Below, piece by piece: positions 19,532-29,804 of a stretch of 61,097 nucleotides of DNA. The notes under the pieces are model-generated. The model ran no database searches and had not been told where the DNA came from. It saw only the letters and a list, made by a program, of their open reading frames with translations. Position numbers and translations under genes: made by a program. This DNA is from an uncultured Flavobacteriaceae bacterium. GTDB lineage: Bacteria; Bacteroidota; Bacteroidia; Flavobacteriales; Flavobacteriaceae. The stretch is taken from NCBI GenBank assembly GCA_905480425.1, contig CAJQQG010000031.1, forward strand, positions 1 through 61,097, written 5' to 3'. Position 1 is the stretch's first letter. Each line of letters begins with the position of its first letter.

Positions 19532-20524
19532 TTAATCCTTATCTAGTTTGTATTTGGCAAGGTCCATTCCAAAAGAAAGTCCTTTTAATACAACCAACTC
19601 TTCTAACTCAGTCAATGATTTTTTACCAAAGTTTCGAAACTTCATTAAATCATTTTTATTGAAAGAAACTAAATCTCCGAGCGTTTCGACTTCTGCGGCT
19701 TTCAAACAATTTAATGCACGCACAGACAAGTCCATATCTATAAGTTTCGTTTTTAATAATTGGCGCATATGTAGAGACTCCTCGTCATAAGTTTCCGTTT
19801 GAGCAATCTCATCTGCCTCAAGTGTAATTCGTTCATCAGAAAATAATAAAAAGTGATGAATCAATGTTTTTGCAGCTTCGGTAAGTGCATCTTTTGGATG
19901 AATAGAGCCGTCAGTAATTATTTCAAAAACTAGCTTCTCATAATCAGTCTTTTGCTCTACACGAAAGTTTTCAATGTTATATTTTACGTTTTTTATTGGT
20001 GTAAAAATAGAATCAATTGCAATCACACCCAATTCAGCATTAGAATTTTTATTTTCCTCTGCAGGAACGTAACCACGTCCTTTTTCAATTGTGATCTCCA
20101 TATTTAATTGAACACTTTTTTCAAGGTTACAAATTATTAAATCCGGATTTAAAACTTGAAAGCCTGAAATAAATTTTTGTAAGTCAGCAGCTTTTAGCTG
20201 ATCTTGACCACCAATTGTAATGATTACTTTTTCTTCATCTGTTTCTTCAATTTGACGCTTAAAGCGTATTTGTTTAAGATTTAAAATGATTTCGGTTACG
20301 TCTTCAACTACTCCAGAAATGGTAGAGAATTCATGTTCTACGTTATCCATTTTAACAGAAGTAATTGCGAAACCTTCTAAAGACGATAATAGCACACGTC
20401 TTAATGCATTTCCAACAGTCAATCCATATCCTGGCTCGAGAGGGCGAAATTCAAATTTGCCTTCGAATTCAGATGAATCGATCATAATTACTTTGTCTGG
20501 TTTTTGAAAATTCAATATTGCCAT
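19532..20524 (-). CDS. rpoA: RNA polymerase alpha subunit
   Basis: 330 residues. The N-terminal domain (about 1-235) has the dimerisation motif [14 protein letters not shown]. The C-terminal domain (about 255-325) carries the helix-hairpin-helix signature with [16 protein letters not shown] and [14 protein letters not shown], which binds upstream DNA and activators. It sits between rpsD and rplQ, as in other alpha operons. Confidence 0.98.
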   Translation of the reverse strand: MAILNFQKPDKVIMIDSSEFEGKFEFRPLEPGYGLTVGNALRRVLLSSLEGFAITSVKMDNVEHEFSTISGVVEDVTEIILNLKQIRFKRQIEETDEEKVIITIGGQDQLKAADLQKFISGFQVLNPDLIICNLEKSVQLNMEITIEKGRGYVPAEENKNSNAELGVIAIDSIFTPIKNVKYNIENFRVEQKTDYEKLVFEIITDGSIHPKDALTEAAKTLIHHFLLFSDERITLEADEIAQTETYDEESLHMRQLLKTKLIDMDLSVRALNCLKAAEVETLGDLVSFNKNDLMKFRNFGKKSLTELEELVVLKGLSFGMDLAKYKLDKD

Positions 20525-20541
20525 AATATGTTTTCTTTTGC

Positions 20542-21147
20542 TTATTTAGAATATAATTCTACTATTAACTGTTCTTTGATATTCTCTGGTATTTGGAGAC
20601 GTTCAGGAACTGTTATAAAAGTACCTTGTAATTGATCCTTGTTCCAGCTTAACCATTCGTAAGCTGATACGTCTTTTGCTTTAGCCTCAACAATAATATT
20701 AAGGGATTTAGATTTTTCGCGAACTCCAATAATATCTCCTACTTTGACTTGATAAGAAGGAATGTTTAAAATAGATCCGTTTATTGTAATATGCCGATGA
20801 GATACTAGTTGACGAGCACCACTTCTTGTAGGAGATAGACCTAAGCGAAAAACAACATTATCTAAACGAGATTCACATAATTGGAGTAAAGCTTCACCAG
20901 TAACTCCTTTGCTGCGACTTGCTTTTTCAAAAAGATTACGAAATTGACGCTCTAAAATACCATATGTAAATTTAGCTTTCTGTTTTTCCATAAGCTGAAC
21001 AGCATATTCAGATTTTTTTCCTCTACGTCTTGTGTTTCCGTGTTGCCCCGGGGGATAATTTCTTTTTTCGAAAGATTTATCATCTCCGAAAATAGGCTCG
21101 CCAAATTTTCGAGCAATTTTAGTTTTTGGACCAGTATATCTTGCCAT
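20542..21147 (-). CDS. rpsD: 30S ribosomal protein S4
   Basis: Primary 16S-binding protein of 201 residues with the S4 RNA-binding domain ([29 protein letters not shown]). The N-terminus ([18 protein letters not shown]) has no cysteines, so this is the zinc-free form. In other bacteria S4 often represses its own operon; here the 84-nt gap before the gene, the largest within the cluster, holds two overlapping hairpins that may serve this role (inference). Confidence 0.97.
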   Translation of the reverse strand: MARYTGPKTKIARKFGEPIFGDDKSFEKRNYPPGQHGNTRRRGKKSEYAVQLMEKQKAKFTYGILERQFRNLFEKASRSKGVTGEALLQLCESRLDNVVFRLGLSPTRSGARQLVSHRHITINGSILNIPSYQVKVGDIIGVREKSKSLNIIVEAKAKDVSAYEWLSWNKDQLQGTFITVPERLQIPENIKEQLIVELYSK

Positions 21148-21167
21148 TTTGTTGGTTTTTAGTGGAA

Positions 21168-21197
21168 TTAATTGCTATGAATTAAGGTCATTTCCTT
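21168..21197 (-). promoter_or_regulatory. Two overlapping hairpins in the rpsD leader
   Basis: In the transcript direction AAGG-aaatga-CCTT (21197-21184) is followed by TTAATT-catagc-AATTAA (21185-21168). The two stems share the bases at 21184-21185, so they cannot both be complete. The second ends 20 nt before the rpsD ATG. A ribosomal-protein leader element is possible but unproven; the short, AU-rich stems could be chance. Confidence 0.35.
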
Positions 21198-21231
21198 CGA
21201 TAGCGTAGTATTAACTCTCGATATTAATTAA

Positions 21232-21615
21232 TTATACTCTTCTTCGTTTGGGAGGTCTACATCCATTATGTGGTAGTGGAGTTACATCAATAATTTCCAT
21301 TACTTCAATCCCATTGTTATGGAGGGTACGAATAGCCGATTCACGTCCATTTCCTGGACCCTTCACAAATACTTTTACCTTACGTAATCCCGCTTCTTGA
21401 GCTACTTTAGCGCAATCTTCGGCAGCAGTTTGTGCTGCGTAAGGAGTGTTCTTTTTAGATCCCCTGAAGCCCATCTTTCCTGCAGATGACCAAGAAATAA
21501 CTTCTCCTTTAGCATTTGTCAGTGAGATAATGATATTATTGAATGAAGCTGTTACATGAGCTTCTCCAATAGATTCTACGATTACTTTTCTTTTCTTACT
21601 TGCTGTTTTAGCCAT
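21232..21615 (-). CDS. rpsK: 30S ribosomal protein S11
   Basis: 127 residues; part of the platform near the mRNA exit channel. Signature regions [24 protein letters not shown]-like (here [16 protein letters not shown]) and [20 protein letters not shown] are present, and the end [13 protein letters not shown] is the conserved S11 tail. 12 nt after rpsM. Confidence 0.98.
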   Translation of the reverse strand: MAKTASKKRKVIVESIGEAHVTASFNNIIISLTNAKGEVISWSSAGKMGFRGSKKNTPYAAQTAAEDCAKVAQEAGLRKVKVFVKGPGNGRESAIRTLHNNGIEVMEIIDVTPLPHNGCRPPKRRRV

Positions 21616-21627
21616 AATTACAAACTA

Positions 21628-22002
21628 TTATTTAGTTGCTTTCTTTTTATTTGCCACAGTCTTTCGTTTCCCTTTACGAGTACGAGAGTTGTTTTTTGTA
21701 CGTTGTCCTCTTAAAGGAAGTCCCACCCTGTGACGAATTCCTCTGTAACAACCAATATCCATTAACCGTTTGATATTTAGTTGAACTTCTGAACGTAACT
21801 CACCTTCAATTTTGAAACTACCAACAGCATCACGAATACGACCTGTTTCGTCATCTGTCCAGTCTGCTACTTTCTTATTTTCGTCAACCTTTGCGGCTTC
21901 CAAAATATTTTGTGCACGGCTTCTACCGATACCGAAAATGTATGTAAGGGAAATAACTCCTCTTTTTTGCTTGGGAATGTCTACTCCTGATATTCTAGCC
22001 AT
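21628..22002 (-). CDS. rpsM: 30S ribosomal protein S13
   Basis: 124 residues; head protein contacting the P-site tRNA and L5. Start [19 protein letters not shown], the GIGRSRA motif, [22 protein letters not shown] near the end and the basic tail are typical. 3 nt after rpmJ. Confidence 0.98.
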   Translation of the reverse strand: MARISGVDIPKQKRGVISLTYIFGIGRSRAQNILEAAKVDENKKVADWTDDETGRIRDAVGSFKIEGELRSEVQLNIKRLMDIGCYRGIRHRVGLPLRGQRTKNNSRTRKGKRKTVANKKKATK

Positions 22003-22005
22003 AAT

Positions 22006-22122
22006 TTAACCTTGTCTTTGTTTGAATCTAGGATTTTTCTTGTTGATAACATAAAGACGTCCTTTACGTCTTACAATCTGACAGTCTACACTGCGTTTTT
22101 TTAATGATGCTCTTACTTTCAT
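22006..22122 (-). CDS. rpmJ: 50S ribosomal protein L36, zinc-free form
   Basis: A 38-residue gene between infA and rpsM: it begins [19 protein letters not shown] and ends NPRFKQRQG. Of the zinc ligands of the C+ form (Cys11, Cys14, Cys27, His32/33), only Cys14 remains; positions 11 and 27 are Ser and Asn and the histidine is absent. It therefore cannot bind zinc in the usual way. Position and sequence leave no doubt about identity. Confidence 0.95.
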   Translation of the reverse strand: MKVRASLKKRSVDCQIVRRKGRLYVINKKNPRFKQRQG

Positions 22123-22131
22123 ATCTATACT

Positions 22132-22347
22132 TTAAAATCTAAAGGTTATCCTTGCTTTACTTAAATCGTAAGGACTCATTTCTAATTTCACTTTATCTCC
22201 AGGTAATAATTTAATATAATGTAAACGCATCTTACCTGAAATATGTGCGGTTACTACATGGCCATTTTCTAGTTCTACTCTAAACATCGCATTTGATAAT
22301 GCTTCGATTATGGTACCCTCTTGCTCTATTGCTGCTTGTTTAGCCAT
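22132..22347 (-). CDS. infA: Translation initiation factor IF-1
   Basis: 71-residue S1/OB-fold protein that binds the A site during initiation. Recognised by [30 protein letters not shown] and the [21 protein letters not shown] ending. It lies 3 nt after secY and 9 nt before rpmJ; map and adk, often found here in other phyla, are absent. Confidence 0.97.
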   Translation of the reverse strand: MAKQAAIEQEGTIIEALSNAMFRVELENGHVVTAHISGKMRLHYIKLLPGDKVKLEMSPYDLSKARITFRF

Positions 22348-22350
22348 ATA

Positions 22351-23703
22351 TTAATTTGCGTTTCTACGTGTTTTTCCAGTTTTCATTAAACCGTCATAAT
22401 GTCTATTTAACAGATACGAATTAACTTGTTGGATAGTATCGATTGCAACCCCTACCATAATTAAAAGTGAAGTACCTCCGAAAAATAATGCCCATCCTTG
22501 TTGAATTCCTATAAGTTTTACTACAATTGCAGGAAAGATTGCGATTCCTGCTAAAAATAAAGATCCGGGGAATGTAATATGTGACATTACAGTATCTAAA
22601 TATTCTGAAGTTTCATTTCCAGGACGAATGCCCGGAACAAATCCTCCACTACGCTTTAGATCATCAGACATTTTATTAGTGGGGACCGTAATTGCAGTAT
22701 AAAAATAAGTAAAAATAATAATAAGTACCGCAAATAAAATGTTATACCATAAACCAAAAATGTCTTGGAAATTAGTTTGTAACCATTGTCCTGAATCTGA
22801 ATCACCTAAGACACCACCTAAAGCAGCTGGTGCAAACATAATTGCTTGAGCAAAAATAATAGGCATAACTCCAGAAGCGTTTAACTTAAGAGGGATGTAT
22901 TGACGTGATCCATAAACAGACCGGTCTGAAGTTGCACCACCGGCAGCACGCCTTGCGTATTGAACAGGTATTCTTCTAACAGCAAGTGTTAAAAGTATGG
23001 AAAGAAGTATGATGACAATCCATAATACTAACTCAATAAGAATTAACATTGGTCCACCATTATTTTCAGATACTCTTGAAATAAATTCTTGAGTAAATGA
23101 TAAAGGAAGTGTCGCAATAATACCGACCATAATTAAGAGTGATATACCGTTACCAATTCCTTTGTCTGTAATTTTTTCTCCCAACCACATTGCAAAAATA
23201 GTCCCGGTAACAAGAATAATTACAGAAGAAATGATGAACAAAGGACCTTTACCTAAAATAAAAGCACTTTCAGGAACACCCAAAGCACTTAATCCATATA
23301 AATAAGCTGGTGCTTGTACAATACATATTAATATAGTTAGCCAACGTGTAATCTGGTTAATTTTTTTTCGACCACTTTCACCTTCTTTTTGAAGTTTTTG
23401 AAGATATGGAACCGCAATTCCCATTAACTGAACAACAATAGATGCAGAAATATAGGGCATAATTCCTAGCGCAAATACTGATGCATTAGCAAATGCCCCT
23501 CCTGTAAAAGCATTTAAAATTCCTAATAGCCCTCCTCCTTCAGTACGAGTACTCAAAGCTGCTAATTGAACGGGGTCAATTCCAGGTAAAACTACTTGAG
23601 CACCAAGGCGGTAGACTAATAACATCCCAAGTGTAAGAACGACACGATCACGTAATTCTTCAATTTTGTAAATGTTATAAAGTGTTTCTAGAACTTTTCT
23701 CAT
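22351..23703 (-). CDS. secY: Protein translocase subunit SecY
   Basis: 450 residues with ten membrane helices forming the Sec channel. The N-terminal LRDRVVLTLGMLLVYRLG, the plug-region glycines in LLGILNAFTGGAFANASVFALGI, MPYISASIVVQL, the cytoplasmic loop RRIPVQYARR and the final FGGTSLLIMVGVAIDTIQQ are diagnostic. Located between rplO and infA, as expected for the spc operon. Confidence 0.98.
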   Translation of the reverse strand: MRKVLETLYNIYKIEELRDRVVLTLGMLLVYRLGAQVVLPGIDPVQLAALSTRTEGGGLLGILNAFTGGAFANASVFALGIMPYISASIVVQLMGIAVPYLQKLQKEGESGRKKINQITRWLTILICIVQAPAYLYGLSALGVPESAFILGKGPLFIISSVIILVTGTIFAMWLGEKITDKGIGNGISLLIMVGIIATLPLSFTQEFISRVSENNGGPMLILIELVLWIVIILLSILLTLAVRRIPVQYARRAAGGATSDRSVYGSRQYIPLKLNASGVMPIIFAQAIMFAPAALGGVLGDSDSGQWLQTNFQDIFGLWYNILFAVLIIIFTYFYTAITVPTNKMSDDLKRSGGFVPGIRPGNETSEYLDTVMSHITFPGSLFLAGIAIFPAIVVKLIGIQQGWALFFGGTSLLIMVGVAIDTIQQVNSYLLNRHYDGLMKTGKTRRNAN

Positions 23704-23714
23704 TAGAAGTTAAA

Positions 23715-24167
23715 TTAAACGGTTACAGCTTCTCCTCCAGCAGCTTCAATAGCAGCTTTTGCTGAGGCTGAAAATTTATGTGCAGTTATTTTTATTGGGC
23801 CATCTAATTTACCTCTACCTAAAATTTTAACAAGATCGTTTGAGTGAGCTAGACGCAGCTGAACAAGTAATTCAATTGTTAATTCTTTAGCGATTTTCTT
23901 ATCTGTCAATAAATCTTGAACAGTGTCTATATTAATTGCACGATATTCTTTTCGGTTTATATTTTTAAATCCAAATTTAGGTACACGACGTTGTAATGGC
24001 ATTTGCCCGCCTTCGAAACCTATTTTTCTTGAATATCCTGAACGAGATTTTTGGCCGTTATGGCCTCGGGCTGCTGTCCCACCTTTTCCTGAGGCTTGTC
24101 CTCTTCCTAAACGTTTTCCAGCAGATTTTGTTGATCCCGATGCAGGGGTTAGATTTTCTAAACTCAT
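23715..24167 (-). CDS. rplO: 50S ribosomal protein L15
   Basis: 150 residues. The glycine/arginine-rich N-terminal half (KRLGRGQASGKGGTAARGHNGQ) threads into 23S rRNA; the C-terminal half is the globular L15/L18e domain ending AIEAAGGEAVTV. 11 nt upstream of secY and 9 nt after rpmD. Confidence 0.97.
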   Translation of the reverse strand: MSLENLTPASGSTKSAGKRLGRGQASGKGGTAARGHNGQKSRSGYSRKIGFEGGQMPLQRRVPKFGFKNINRKEYRAINIDTVQDLLTDKKIAKELTIELLVQLRLAHSNDLVKILGRGKLDGPIKITAHKFSASAKAAIEAAGGEAVTV

Positions 24168-24176
24168 AATGGTTTT

Positions 24177-24356
24177 TTATACTTTGGTAACTATTACCAA
24201 ATGTTGAACTTTAGCGATCATTCCCAAAATATTTGGAGTTGACTCATGTATAACTTCTTTACCTATTCCCCTTAAGCCTAATGCTTCAAGAGTACGTTTT
24301 TGATTTTGTATACGCTTTATAGTACTTTTTACTTGTTTTACTTTTATCTGTGACAT
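24177..24356 (-). CDS. rpmD: 50S ribosomal protein L30
   Basis: A 59-residue gene filling the space between rpsE and rplO. It begins MSQIKVKQVKSTIKR and contains LEALGLRGIGKEVIHES and GMIAKVQHLV, the bacterial L30 signature. Its start is 11 nt after the rpsE stop and its stop 9 nt before rplO, matching spc operon order. Confidence 0.95.
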   Translation of the reverse strand: MSQIKVKQVKSTIKRIQNQKRTLEALGLRGIGKEVIHESTPNILGMIAKVQHLVIVTKV

Positions 24357-24367
24357 GACTAATTCGC

Positions 24368-24892
24368 TTATCCGTTAAAGACTTTGTCTAATGAAATTCC
24401 TCTTTGTTCCGCAATACGTTGTGGATTACGTAATTGTAATAATGCATCGAAAGTTGCTTTTACAACGTTGTGAGGGTTTGATGAACCTTGTGATTTAGAG
24501 AGTATATTGTGAACTCCCGCCGCCTCCAAGACCGCGCGAACAGCACCTCCTGCAATTACTCCCGTACCTTCCGATGCGGGCTTCAAAAACACACGTGCTC
24601 CACCATACTTTCCTTTTTGTTCATGAGGTAACGTTCCTTTATTAATAGGAATACGGACCAAGTTTTTCTTAGCATCTTCAATCGCTTTTGCAATTGCTTC
24701 AGCAACCTCTTTGGATTTTCCTAGACCTTGTCCAACAACTCCATTTTCATCACCTACTACCACGATGGCAGAAAAACCAAAAGCACGTCCACCTTTAGTA
24801 ACTTTCGTTACTCGTTGAACGCCAACAAGGCGATCTTTTAAGTCTAACCCTGCAGGTTTTACTAATTCTACGTTTTTATAATCTTGATACAT
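24368..24892 (-). CDS. rpsE: 30S ribosomal protein S5
   Basis: 174 residues; mRNA entry site and decoding accuracy. The N-terminal dsRNA-binding fold holds [21 protein letters not shown] and [12 protein letters not shown]; the C-terminal domain holds [19 protein letters not shown]. Length and order are normal. Confidence 0.98.
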   Translation of the reverse strand: MYQDYKNVELVKPAGLDLKDRLVGVQRVTKVTKGGRAFGFSAIVVVGDENGVVGQGLGKSKEVAEAIAKAIEDAKKNLVRIPINKGTLPHEQKGKYGGARVFLKPASEGTGVIAGGAVRAVLEAAGVHNILSKSQGSSNPHNVVKATFDALLQLRNPQRIAEQRGISLDKVFNG

Positions 24893-24899
24893 ATTCTAA

Positions 24900-25256
24900 T
24901 TAAAATTTTAATCCACCTTCCCGAGCGCCATCTGCAAGAGCTTTGACTCTTCCATGATATAAATAGCCTCCTCGATCAAATTTAACTTCAGTGATTCCTG
25001 CCTTTTTAGCTATTGCACCAATCCGTTTTCCAACACTTGCTGCTACTTCTATTTTAGTAGATTTAGCGTCTACAACCTCTTTATCTCTGGAAGAAGCTGC
25101 TGCAATGGTCTTTCCTGTTAGGTCGTCTACAAGTTGTGCATAAATTTCTTTATTACTTCTATAGACAGACATACGAGGTTGAGACGATGTTCCGTTAATG
25201 ATTTTACGAATTCTTCTACGAATTCTATTTCTACGATCTAATTTTGTTAAACCCAT
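24900..25256 (-). CDS. rplR: 50S ribosomal protein L18
   Basis: 118 residues; binds 5S rRNA with L5. Recognised by [28 protein letters not shown]-type core and the [24 protein letters not shown] ending (shown here in parts: [21 protein letters not shown]). 9 nt after rplF. Confidence 0.97.
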   Translation of the reverse strand: MGLTKLDRRNRIRRRIRKIINGTSSQPRMSVYRSNKEIYAQLVDDLTGKTIAAASSRDKEVVDAKSTKIEVAASVGKRIGAIAKKAGITEVKFDRGGYLYHGRVKALADGAREGGLKF

Positions 25257-25265
25257 GGTTTTATA

Positions 25266-25808
25266 TTATGCTGATTTACCTGCTTTTCTTCGGATCTGTT
25301 CGCCTACATATTTGACTCCTTTTCCTTTGTATGGTTCTGGTCTTCTAAAAGAACGAATTTTAGAGGCTATATACCCAACTAATTGCTTATCGTGTGAGGT
25401 AAGCTTAATAAGTGGATTTTTTCCTTTTTCAGAAACCGTTTCTACTTTTACTTCTGTAGCAATATCAATTAAAATATTATGTGAAAATCCAAGAGCTAAA
25501 TCTAATTTTTGCCCTTGATTACTTGCTCTATATCCTACTCCAACTAGTTCTAATTCTTTTGTAAAACCTTTAGTTACTCCTTCAATCATATTGAAAATAA
25601 GAGCACGATATAGACCATGTTTAGCTTTAACAGATTTCTTTTCAGAAGGGCGAGTAACATATATTGTATTATCCTCTATTTTAATTTCTACTTCACTGTA
25701 CTCTTGAGTAAGCTCTCCAAGTTTTCCTTTCACGGTAACTAGTGTAGGTTGGATATCTATATCAACTCCATCGGGTACTGAGATCGGATTGTTTCCTATT
25801 CTTGACAT
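25266..25808 (-). CDS. rplF: 50S ribosomal protein L6
   Basis: 180 residues with two similar domains; near the sarcin-ricin loop. MSRIGNNPISVPDGV start and the C-terminal RSFRRPEPYKGKGVKYVGE signature are diagnostic. 17 nt after rpsH. Confidence 0.98.
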   Translation of the reverse strand: MSRIGNNPISVPDGVDIDIQPTLVTVKGKLGELTQEYSEVEIKIEDNTIYVTRPSEKKSVKAKHGLYRALIFNMIEGVTKGFTKELELVGVGYRASNQGQKLDLALGFSHNILIDIATEVKVETVSEKGKNPLIKLTSHDKQLVGYIASKIRSFRRPEPYKGKGVKYVGEQIRRKAGKSA

Positions 25809-25825
25809 TGTTTATACTGTTTTTG

Positions 25826-26227
25826 TTAGTGTACGTAACAAATTAATTCTCCACCAACATTTTCTTTGGTAGCCTGTTTCCCGGTCATTACTCCATGTGA
25901 GGTAGAGACAATGGAAATTCCTAAGCCATTCAAGACCCTTGGAAGATTATCTGAACCAGAATACTTTCGTAAACCAGGAGTACTAATACGATGTAATTTT
26001 TTTATAACAGGCTCTTTTGTAAGCTTGTCATACTTCAAGGCAATTTTAATGTTGCCTTGGTGGTTTTCTGTTTCTTCAAATTTATAACTAAGGATATATC
26101 CTTGATCAAAAAGAATTTTTGTAATTTCTCTTTTAGTATTTGAAGCAGGAATATCTACTACACGGTGTCCAGCGCTGTTAGCGTTTCTAATTCGTGTTAA
26201 ATAATCTGCAATAGGATCTGTAAACAT
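25826..26227 (-). CDS. rpsH: 30S ribosomal protein S8
   Basis: 133 residues; central-domain 16S binder and, in E. coli, the repressor of the spc operon. DPIADYLTRIRNANSAGHRVVDIP start and the ending SIVSTSHGVMTGKQATKENVGGE are typical (quoted in parts). I see no obvious S8-binding stem in the short gaps here. Confidence 0.97.
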   Translation of the reverse strand: MFTDPIADYLTRIRNANSAGHRVVDIPASNTKREITKILFDQGYILSYKFEETENHQGNIKIALKYDKLTKEPVIKKLHRISTPGLRKYSGSDNLPRVLNGLGISIVSTSHGVMTGKQATKENVGGELICYVH

Positions 26228-26245
26228 AATCTTTTATATATAAGG

Positions 26246-26515
26246 TTACCAACTGGCTTTTGTTACTCCAGGAATTAAGCCCTTGTTTGCCATTTCACGA
26301 AATGTAACACGAGAGAGCCCGAATTGACGCATGTATCCTTTTGGTCTACCCGTTAATTTACAACGGTTATGCATACGGATGGGAGATGCATTACGAGGAA
26401 GTTTTTGAAGAGCATCATAGTCTCCAGCTTCCTTAAGTGCTTTACGCTTTTCAGCATACTTAGCAACGGTCTTTGCACGTTTAACCTCACGTGCTTTCAT
26501 GGATTCTTTAGCCAT
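26246..26515 (-). CDS. rpsN: 30S ribosomal protein S14, zinc-free form
   Basis: 89 residues, the long form without the CxxC zinc knuckles: the only cysteine is in [16 protein letters not shown]. The ending [19 protein letters not shown] is the family signature. It follows rplE by 1 nt. Confidence 0.97.
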   Translation of the reverse strand: MAKESMKAREVKRAKTVAKYAEKRKALKEAGDYDALQKLPRNASPIRMHNRCKLTGRPKGYMRQFGLSRVTFREMANKGLIPGVTKASW

Positions 26516-26516
26516 A

Positions 26517-27068
26517 TTAATTCTTTTTAAAGGGGATTCCTAATTCGGTTAGTAATGATTTTGCTTCTTGATCAGTGTTGGCACTAGTAACAAAAGTAAT
26601 ATCCATTCCATTAATACGATTTACTTTATCAATGTCAATCTCTGGAAAGATGATTTGTTCTGTAACACCTAAAGTATAGTTTCCACGACCGTCAAAACCA
26701 GTAGATTTAATACCCTGGAAATCTCTTACACGGGGTAATGCAGTGGTGACTAATCGATCTAAAAACTCATACATACGTTCACCTCTTAAGGTAACTTTAG
26801 CACCAATAGGCATTCCTTTTCTTAATTTAAAAGCCGCAACATCTTTTTTAGATAGTGTTGATACAGCTTTTTGACCTGTAATCATTGTTAACTCATCAAC
26901 AGCATGATCAATTAATTTCTTATCAGAGACAGCTCCACCTACCCCACGACTGAGAATTATTTTTTGAAGTTTAGGAACTTGCATTACGCTTTTATAGCTA
27001 AACGTATCTTTTAATGTGCTAACGATACGATCGTTATATTCTTTTTTAAGTCTTGGTATATAGCTCAT
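26517..27068 (-). CDS. rplE: 50S ribosomal protein L5
   Basis: 183 residues; binds 5S rRNA and contacts S13. Typical are [13 protein letters not shown] near residue 33, [20 protein letters not shown] and the C-terminal [19 protein letters not shown]. 2 nt after rplX, 1 nt before rpsN. Confidence 0.98.
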   Translation of the reverse strand: MSYIPRLKKEYNDRIVSTLKDTFSYKSVMQVPKLQKIILSRGVGGAVSDKKLIDHAVDELTMITGQKAVSTLSKKDVAAFKLRKGMPIGAKVTLRGERMYEFLDRLVTTALPRVRDFQGIKSTGFDGRGNYTLGVTEQIIFPEIDIDKVNRINGMDITFVTSANTDQEAKSLLTELGIPFKKN

Positions 27069-27070
27069 AA

Positions 27071-27385
27071 TTAAACGACTTCGTCTGTTTTTTTAGCAAC
27101 ACGCACTTTAGATCCATCTTCTACTCTATATCCTACACGAGTTGTTTTACCATCAGATGTAAGTAAGGAAAGATTAGAAATATGAAGGGGTGCTTCTTTT
27201 TCTGTTATTCCACCTTGTGGATTTTGCGCATTGGGCTTGTTATGTTTTTTAATCATATTAACACCTTCCACAATAGCTTTGTTTATTTCACGAGAAATAC
27301 TCATTACAGTGCCTTCAGATCCTTTATGTGAACCTGTAATAACACGAACGGTATCTCCTTTTTTAATTTTTATCTTAGTTCCCAT
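27071..27385 (-). CDS. rplX: 50S ribosomal protein L24
   Basis: 104 residues with a KOW motif at the N-terminus ([20 protein letters not shown]); early assembly factor near the tunnel exit. [20 protein letters not shown] follows. 11 nt after rplN. Confidence 0.97.
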   Translation of the reverse strand: MGTKIKIKKGDTVRVITGSHKGSEGTVMSISREINKAIVEGVNMIKKHNKPNAQNPQGGITEKEAPLHISNLSLLTSDGKTTRVGYRVEDGSKVRVAKKTDEVV

Positions 27386-27396
27386 ATCTTTATTTA

Positions 27397-27765
27397 TTAC
27401 AACACTTCAGGTGCTAATGATACTATTTTCATGAATTGTTTATCTCGTAGTTCTCTGGCTACGGGGCCAAAAACTCGTGTACCAATCATTTCGCCTGTTG
27501 GATTTAATAACACACAAGCGTTTTCATCAAAACGAATATAAGATCCGTCTGCACGTCTTATTTCCTTTTTAGTTCTCACCACTACTGCTGTAGAAACTTG
27601 TCCTTTTTTAACTGTTCCAGAGGGGGACGCATCTTTTATAGTAACTACAATTTTATCTCCAATAGATGCATAACGTCTCTTAGTACCTCCCAATACACGA
27701 ATTGTGAGGACTTCTTTGGCACCAGTATTATCGGCTACTTTAAGTCTTGATTCTTGTTGTACCAT
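27397..27765 (-). CDS. rplN: 50S ribosomal protein L14
   Basis: 122 residues, the usual length. [18 protein letters not shown] start, [19 protein letters not shown] and the [13 protein letters not shown] signature are present. 1 nt after rpsQ. Confidence 0.98.
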   Translation of the reverse strand: MVQQESRLKVADNTGAKEVLTIRVLGGTKRRYASIGDKIVVTIKDASPSGTVKKGQVSTAVVVRTKKEIRRADGSYIRFDENACVLLNPTGEMIGTRVFGPVARELRDKQFMKIVSLAPEVL

Positions 27766-27766
27766 A

Positions 27767-28024
27767 TTACTTAGCTCTTTCTATTATTTCAACCATTCTC
27801 CAGCATTTTGATTTGCTTACAGGTCGAGTTTCCATTATTTTTACTGTATCACCAATGTTACAATCATTCTTATCATCGTGAGCTACGTATTTTTTTGTTT
27901 TCAAAACGAACTTTCCATACATTGGGTGTTTTACTCTCTTGACTTCTGCAACAACAATAGATTTTTCCATTTTGTTACTAGTCACTACCCCAATTCGTTC
28001 TTTTCTTAAGTTTCTTGTTTCCAT
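27767..28024 (-). CDS. rpsQ: 30S ribosomal protein S17
   Basis: 85-residue OB-fold protein binding 16S r[23 protein letters not shown] start and the [19 protein letters not shown] signature identify it. 4 nt after rpmC. Confidence 0.97.
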   Translation of the reverse strand: METRNLRKERIGVVTSNKMEKSIVVAEVKRVKHPMYGKFVLKTKKYVAHDDKNDCNIGDTVKIMETRPVSKSKCWRMVEIIERAK

Positions 28025-28028
28025 GTGC

Positions 28029-28217
28029 TTATACTTCTTGGTTGCTAAGGGCTGTTTTTAGTCTAGCGATTACACGACGAGCCGTTTTTATTTGTAACGG
28101 GTTTTCTAAAGGAGAAATAACATGTGTCATTTTCAATTCAGCTAATTGTTTTTGATATTCAGCTAATTTATCTTGAAGATCTTCCTTAGATAGACTTATA
28201 ATTTCTGTTTGTTTCAT
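28029..28217 (-). CDS. rpmC: 50S ribosomal protein L29
   Basis: 62-residue two-helix protein at the tunnel exit, a docking site for SRP and trigger factor. [20 protein letters not shown] and [16 protein letters not shown] are typical. 12 nt after rplP. Confidence 0.96.
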   Translation of the reverse strand: MKQTEIISLSKEDLQDKLAEYQKQLAELKMTHVISPLENPLQIKTARRVIARLKTALSNQEV

Positions 28218-28229
28218 AGTTTCCTTACA

Positions 28230-28649
28230 TTAAGATTCATAATCACGAGCTACGATAAATTTAGTTTTTACAGGTAACTTTTGAGAAGCTAAACGCAAAG
28301 CTTCTTTTGCTACATCAAAAGGAACTCCTCCAATTTCAAACATTATACGTCCTGCTTTTGTAACAGCTACAAAGTATTCAGGAGCTCCTTTCCCTTTACC
28401 CATTCGGACCTCTAAAGGCTTCTTTGTAATGGGCTTATCTGGAAAAATTTTGATCCATAGCTGTCCTTCTCTTTTCATGTATCGCGTTGCGGCAACACGA
28501 GCTGCCTCTATCTGACGTGAAGTAATGAAAACAGAATCTAAAGCTTTAATCCCAAACATACCATTAGAAAGTAGATGTCCTCTATGTGAAAGGCCTTTCA
28601 TACGACCTTTCTGAGCTTTACGAAATTTTGTCTTTTTTGGTTGTAACAT
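28230..28649 (-). CDS. rplP: 50S ribosomal protein L16
   Basis: 139 residues; A-site tRNA contact near the peptidyl transferase centre. [19 protein letters not shown] start, the [19 protein letters not shown] segment and the [17 protein letters not shown] ending are diagnostic. Confidence 0.98.
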   Translation of the reverse strand: MLQPKKTKFRKAQKGRMKGLSHRGHLLSNGMFGIKALDSVFITSRQIEAARVAATRYMKREGQLWIKIFPDKPITKKPLEVRMGKGKGAPEYFVAVTKAGRIMFEIGGVPFDVAKEALRLASQKLPVKTKFIVARDYES

Positions 28650-28668
28650 GATTTCTTAACCTATTATA

Positions 28669-29391
28669 TTATTTACGTCGGCGTTGACGGTTATTTCCGT
28701 TTCCAGAATTTAAACCCCCTTGCCCAGTTTTTTTTGACATTCCTACTAAAGGCGATAGTTCACGTTTACCATAAACTTCACCCTTCATTATCCAAACTTT
28801 AATTCCTAATCTACCATACGTTGTGTGTGCTTCGACTAAAGCATAGTCAATATCTGCACGAAATGTAGATAATGGGATACGTCCATCTTTGTATGATTCA
28901 GAACGCGCCATTTCTGCACCGTTTAAACGGCCTGAAATTTGGATTTTAATTCCCTCTGCATTCATTCTAATTGCTGCAGCAACTGCCATTTTTATGGCAC
29001 GTCTGTAAGAAATACGACTTTCAATTTGACGAGCAATACTTGCACCAACTAATCGAGCATCTAATTCAGGGCGTTTAATTTCAAATATATTGATTTGTAC
29101 TTCTTTTTCCGTAATCTTACGAAGCTCCTCTTTAAGCTTATCTACTTCTTGACCTGCTTTTCCAATAATAATACCTGGGCGGGCAGTAGTTATAGTAATT
29201 GTAATGATTTTTAGGGTACGTTCGATGATAACATTAGAAACACTTGCTTTCGATAAACGAGCGTGAATATATTTACGGATTTTATCATCTTCGGCAAGTT
29301 TATCACCAAAATCTCTACCCCCATACCAGTTGGAATCCCACCCTCTGATAATTCCTAAACGATTCCCAATAGGATTAGTTTTTTGTCCCAT
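28669..29391 (-). CDS. rpsC: 30S ribosomal protein S3
   Basis: 240 residues; mRNA entry channel. [20 protein letters not shown] start, a KH domain around [17 protein letters not shown], and the C-terminal [19 protein letters not shown] and [10 protein letters not shown] motifs. The tail is Gly/Asn/Arg-rich ([11 protein letters not shown]). 1 nt after rplV. Confidence 0.98.
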   Translation of the reverse strand: MGQKTNPIGNRLGIIRGWDSNWYGGRDFGDKLAEDDKIRKYIHARLSKASVSNVIIERTLKIITITITTARPGIIIGKAGQEVDKLKEELRKITEKEVQINIFEIKRPELDARLVGASIARQIESRISYRRAIKMAVAAAIRMNAEGIKIQISGRLNGAEMARSESYKDGRIPLSTFRADIDYALVEAHTTYGRLGIKVWIMKGEVYGKRELSPLVGMSKKTGQGGLNSGNGNNRQRRRK

Positions 29392-29392
29392 A

Positions 29393-29797
29393 TTATGCTT
29401 CTATAATGTTAGATCCCAATACAACGGTAACGTGATTGGAACGTTTTCTTATTCTGTGAGCTCTTCCTTGAGGAGCAGGTCGTAAACGCTTCAACATACT
29501 CCCTCCATCCACACGGATTTCGGAGACGAAAAGGTTTGCTTTTTCAATGTCGTCAGATTCATTTTTAGATTGCCAATTTGCTATGGCAGATAATAATAAT
29601 TTTTCTAAACGAAGTGATGCTTCTTTTGGACTAAACTTTAATATTGCTAAGGCCTTATTTATAGACTCTCCTCTAACTTGATCAGCGACTAATCGCATTT
29701 TTCGTGGTGAAGTTGGACAGTTATTTAATTTAGCAAAAGCAATTGATTTTTTTGCTTCTTTAAGCGCTTGAGCAGATTGTCTTTTACGATTTCCCAT
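29393..29797 (-). CDS. rplV: 50S ribosomal protein L22
   Basis: 134 residues lining the exit tunnel. The frame can be extended to 29842, but that would overlap rpsS; the start at ATG 29797 ([18 protein letters not shown]) matches the family N-terminus. [19 protein letters not shown] and the tunnel hairpin [19 protein letters not shown] are diagnostic. Confidence 0.96.
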   Translation of the reverse strand: MGNRKRQSAQALKEAKKSIAFAKLNNCPTSPRKMRLVADQVRGESINKALAILKFSPKEASLRLEKLLLSAIANWQSKNESDDIEKANLFVSEIRVDGGSMLKRLRPAPQGRAHRIRKRSNHVTVVLGSNIIEA

Positions 29798-29804
29798 GAG
29801 TCCT

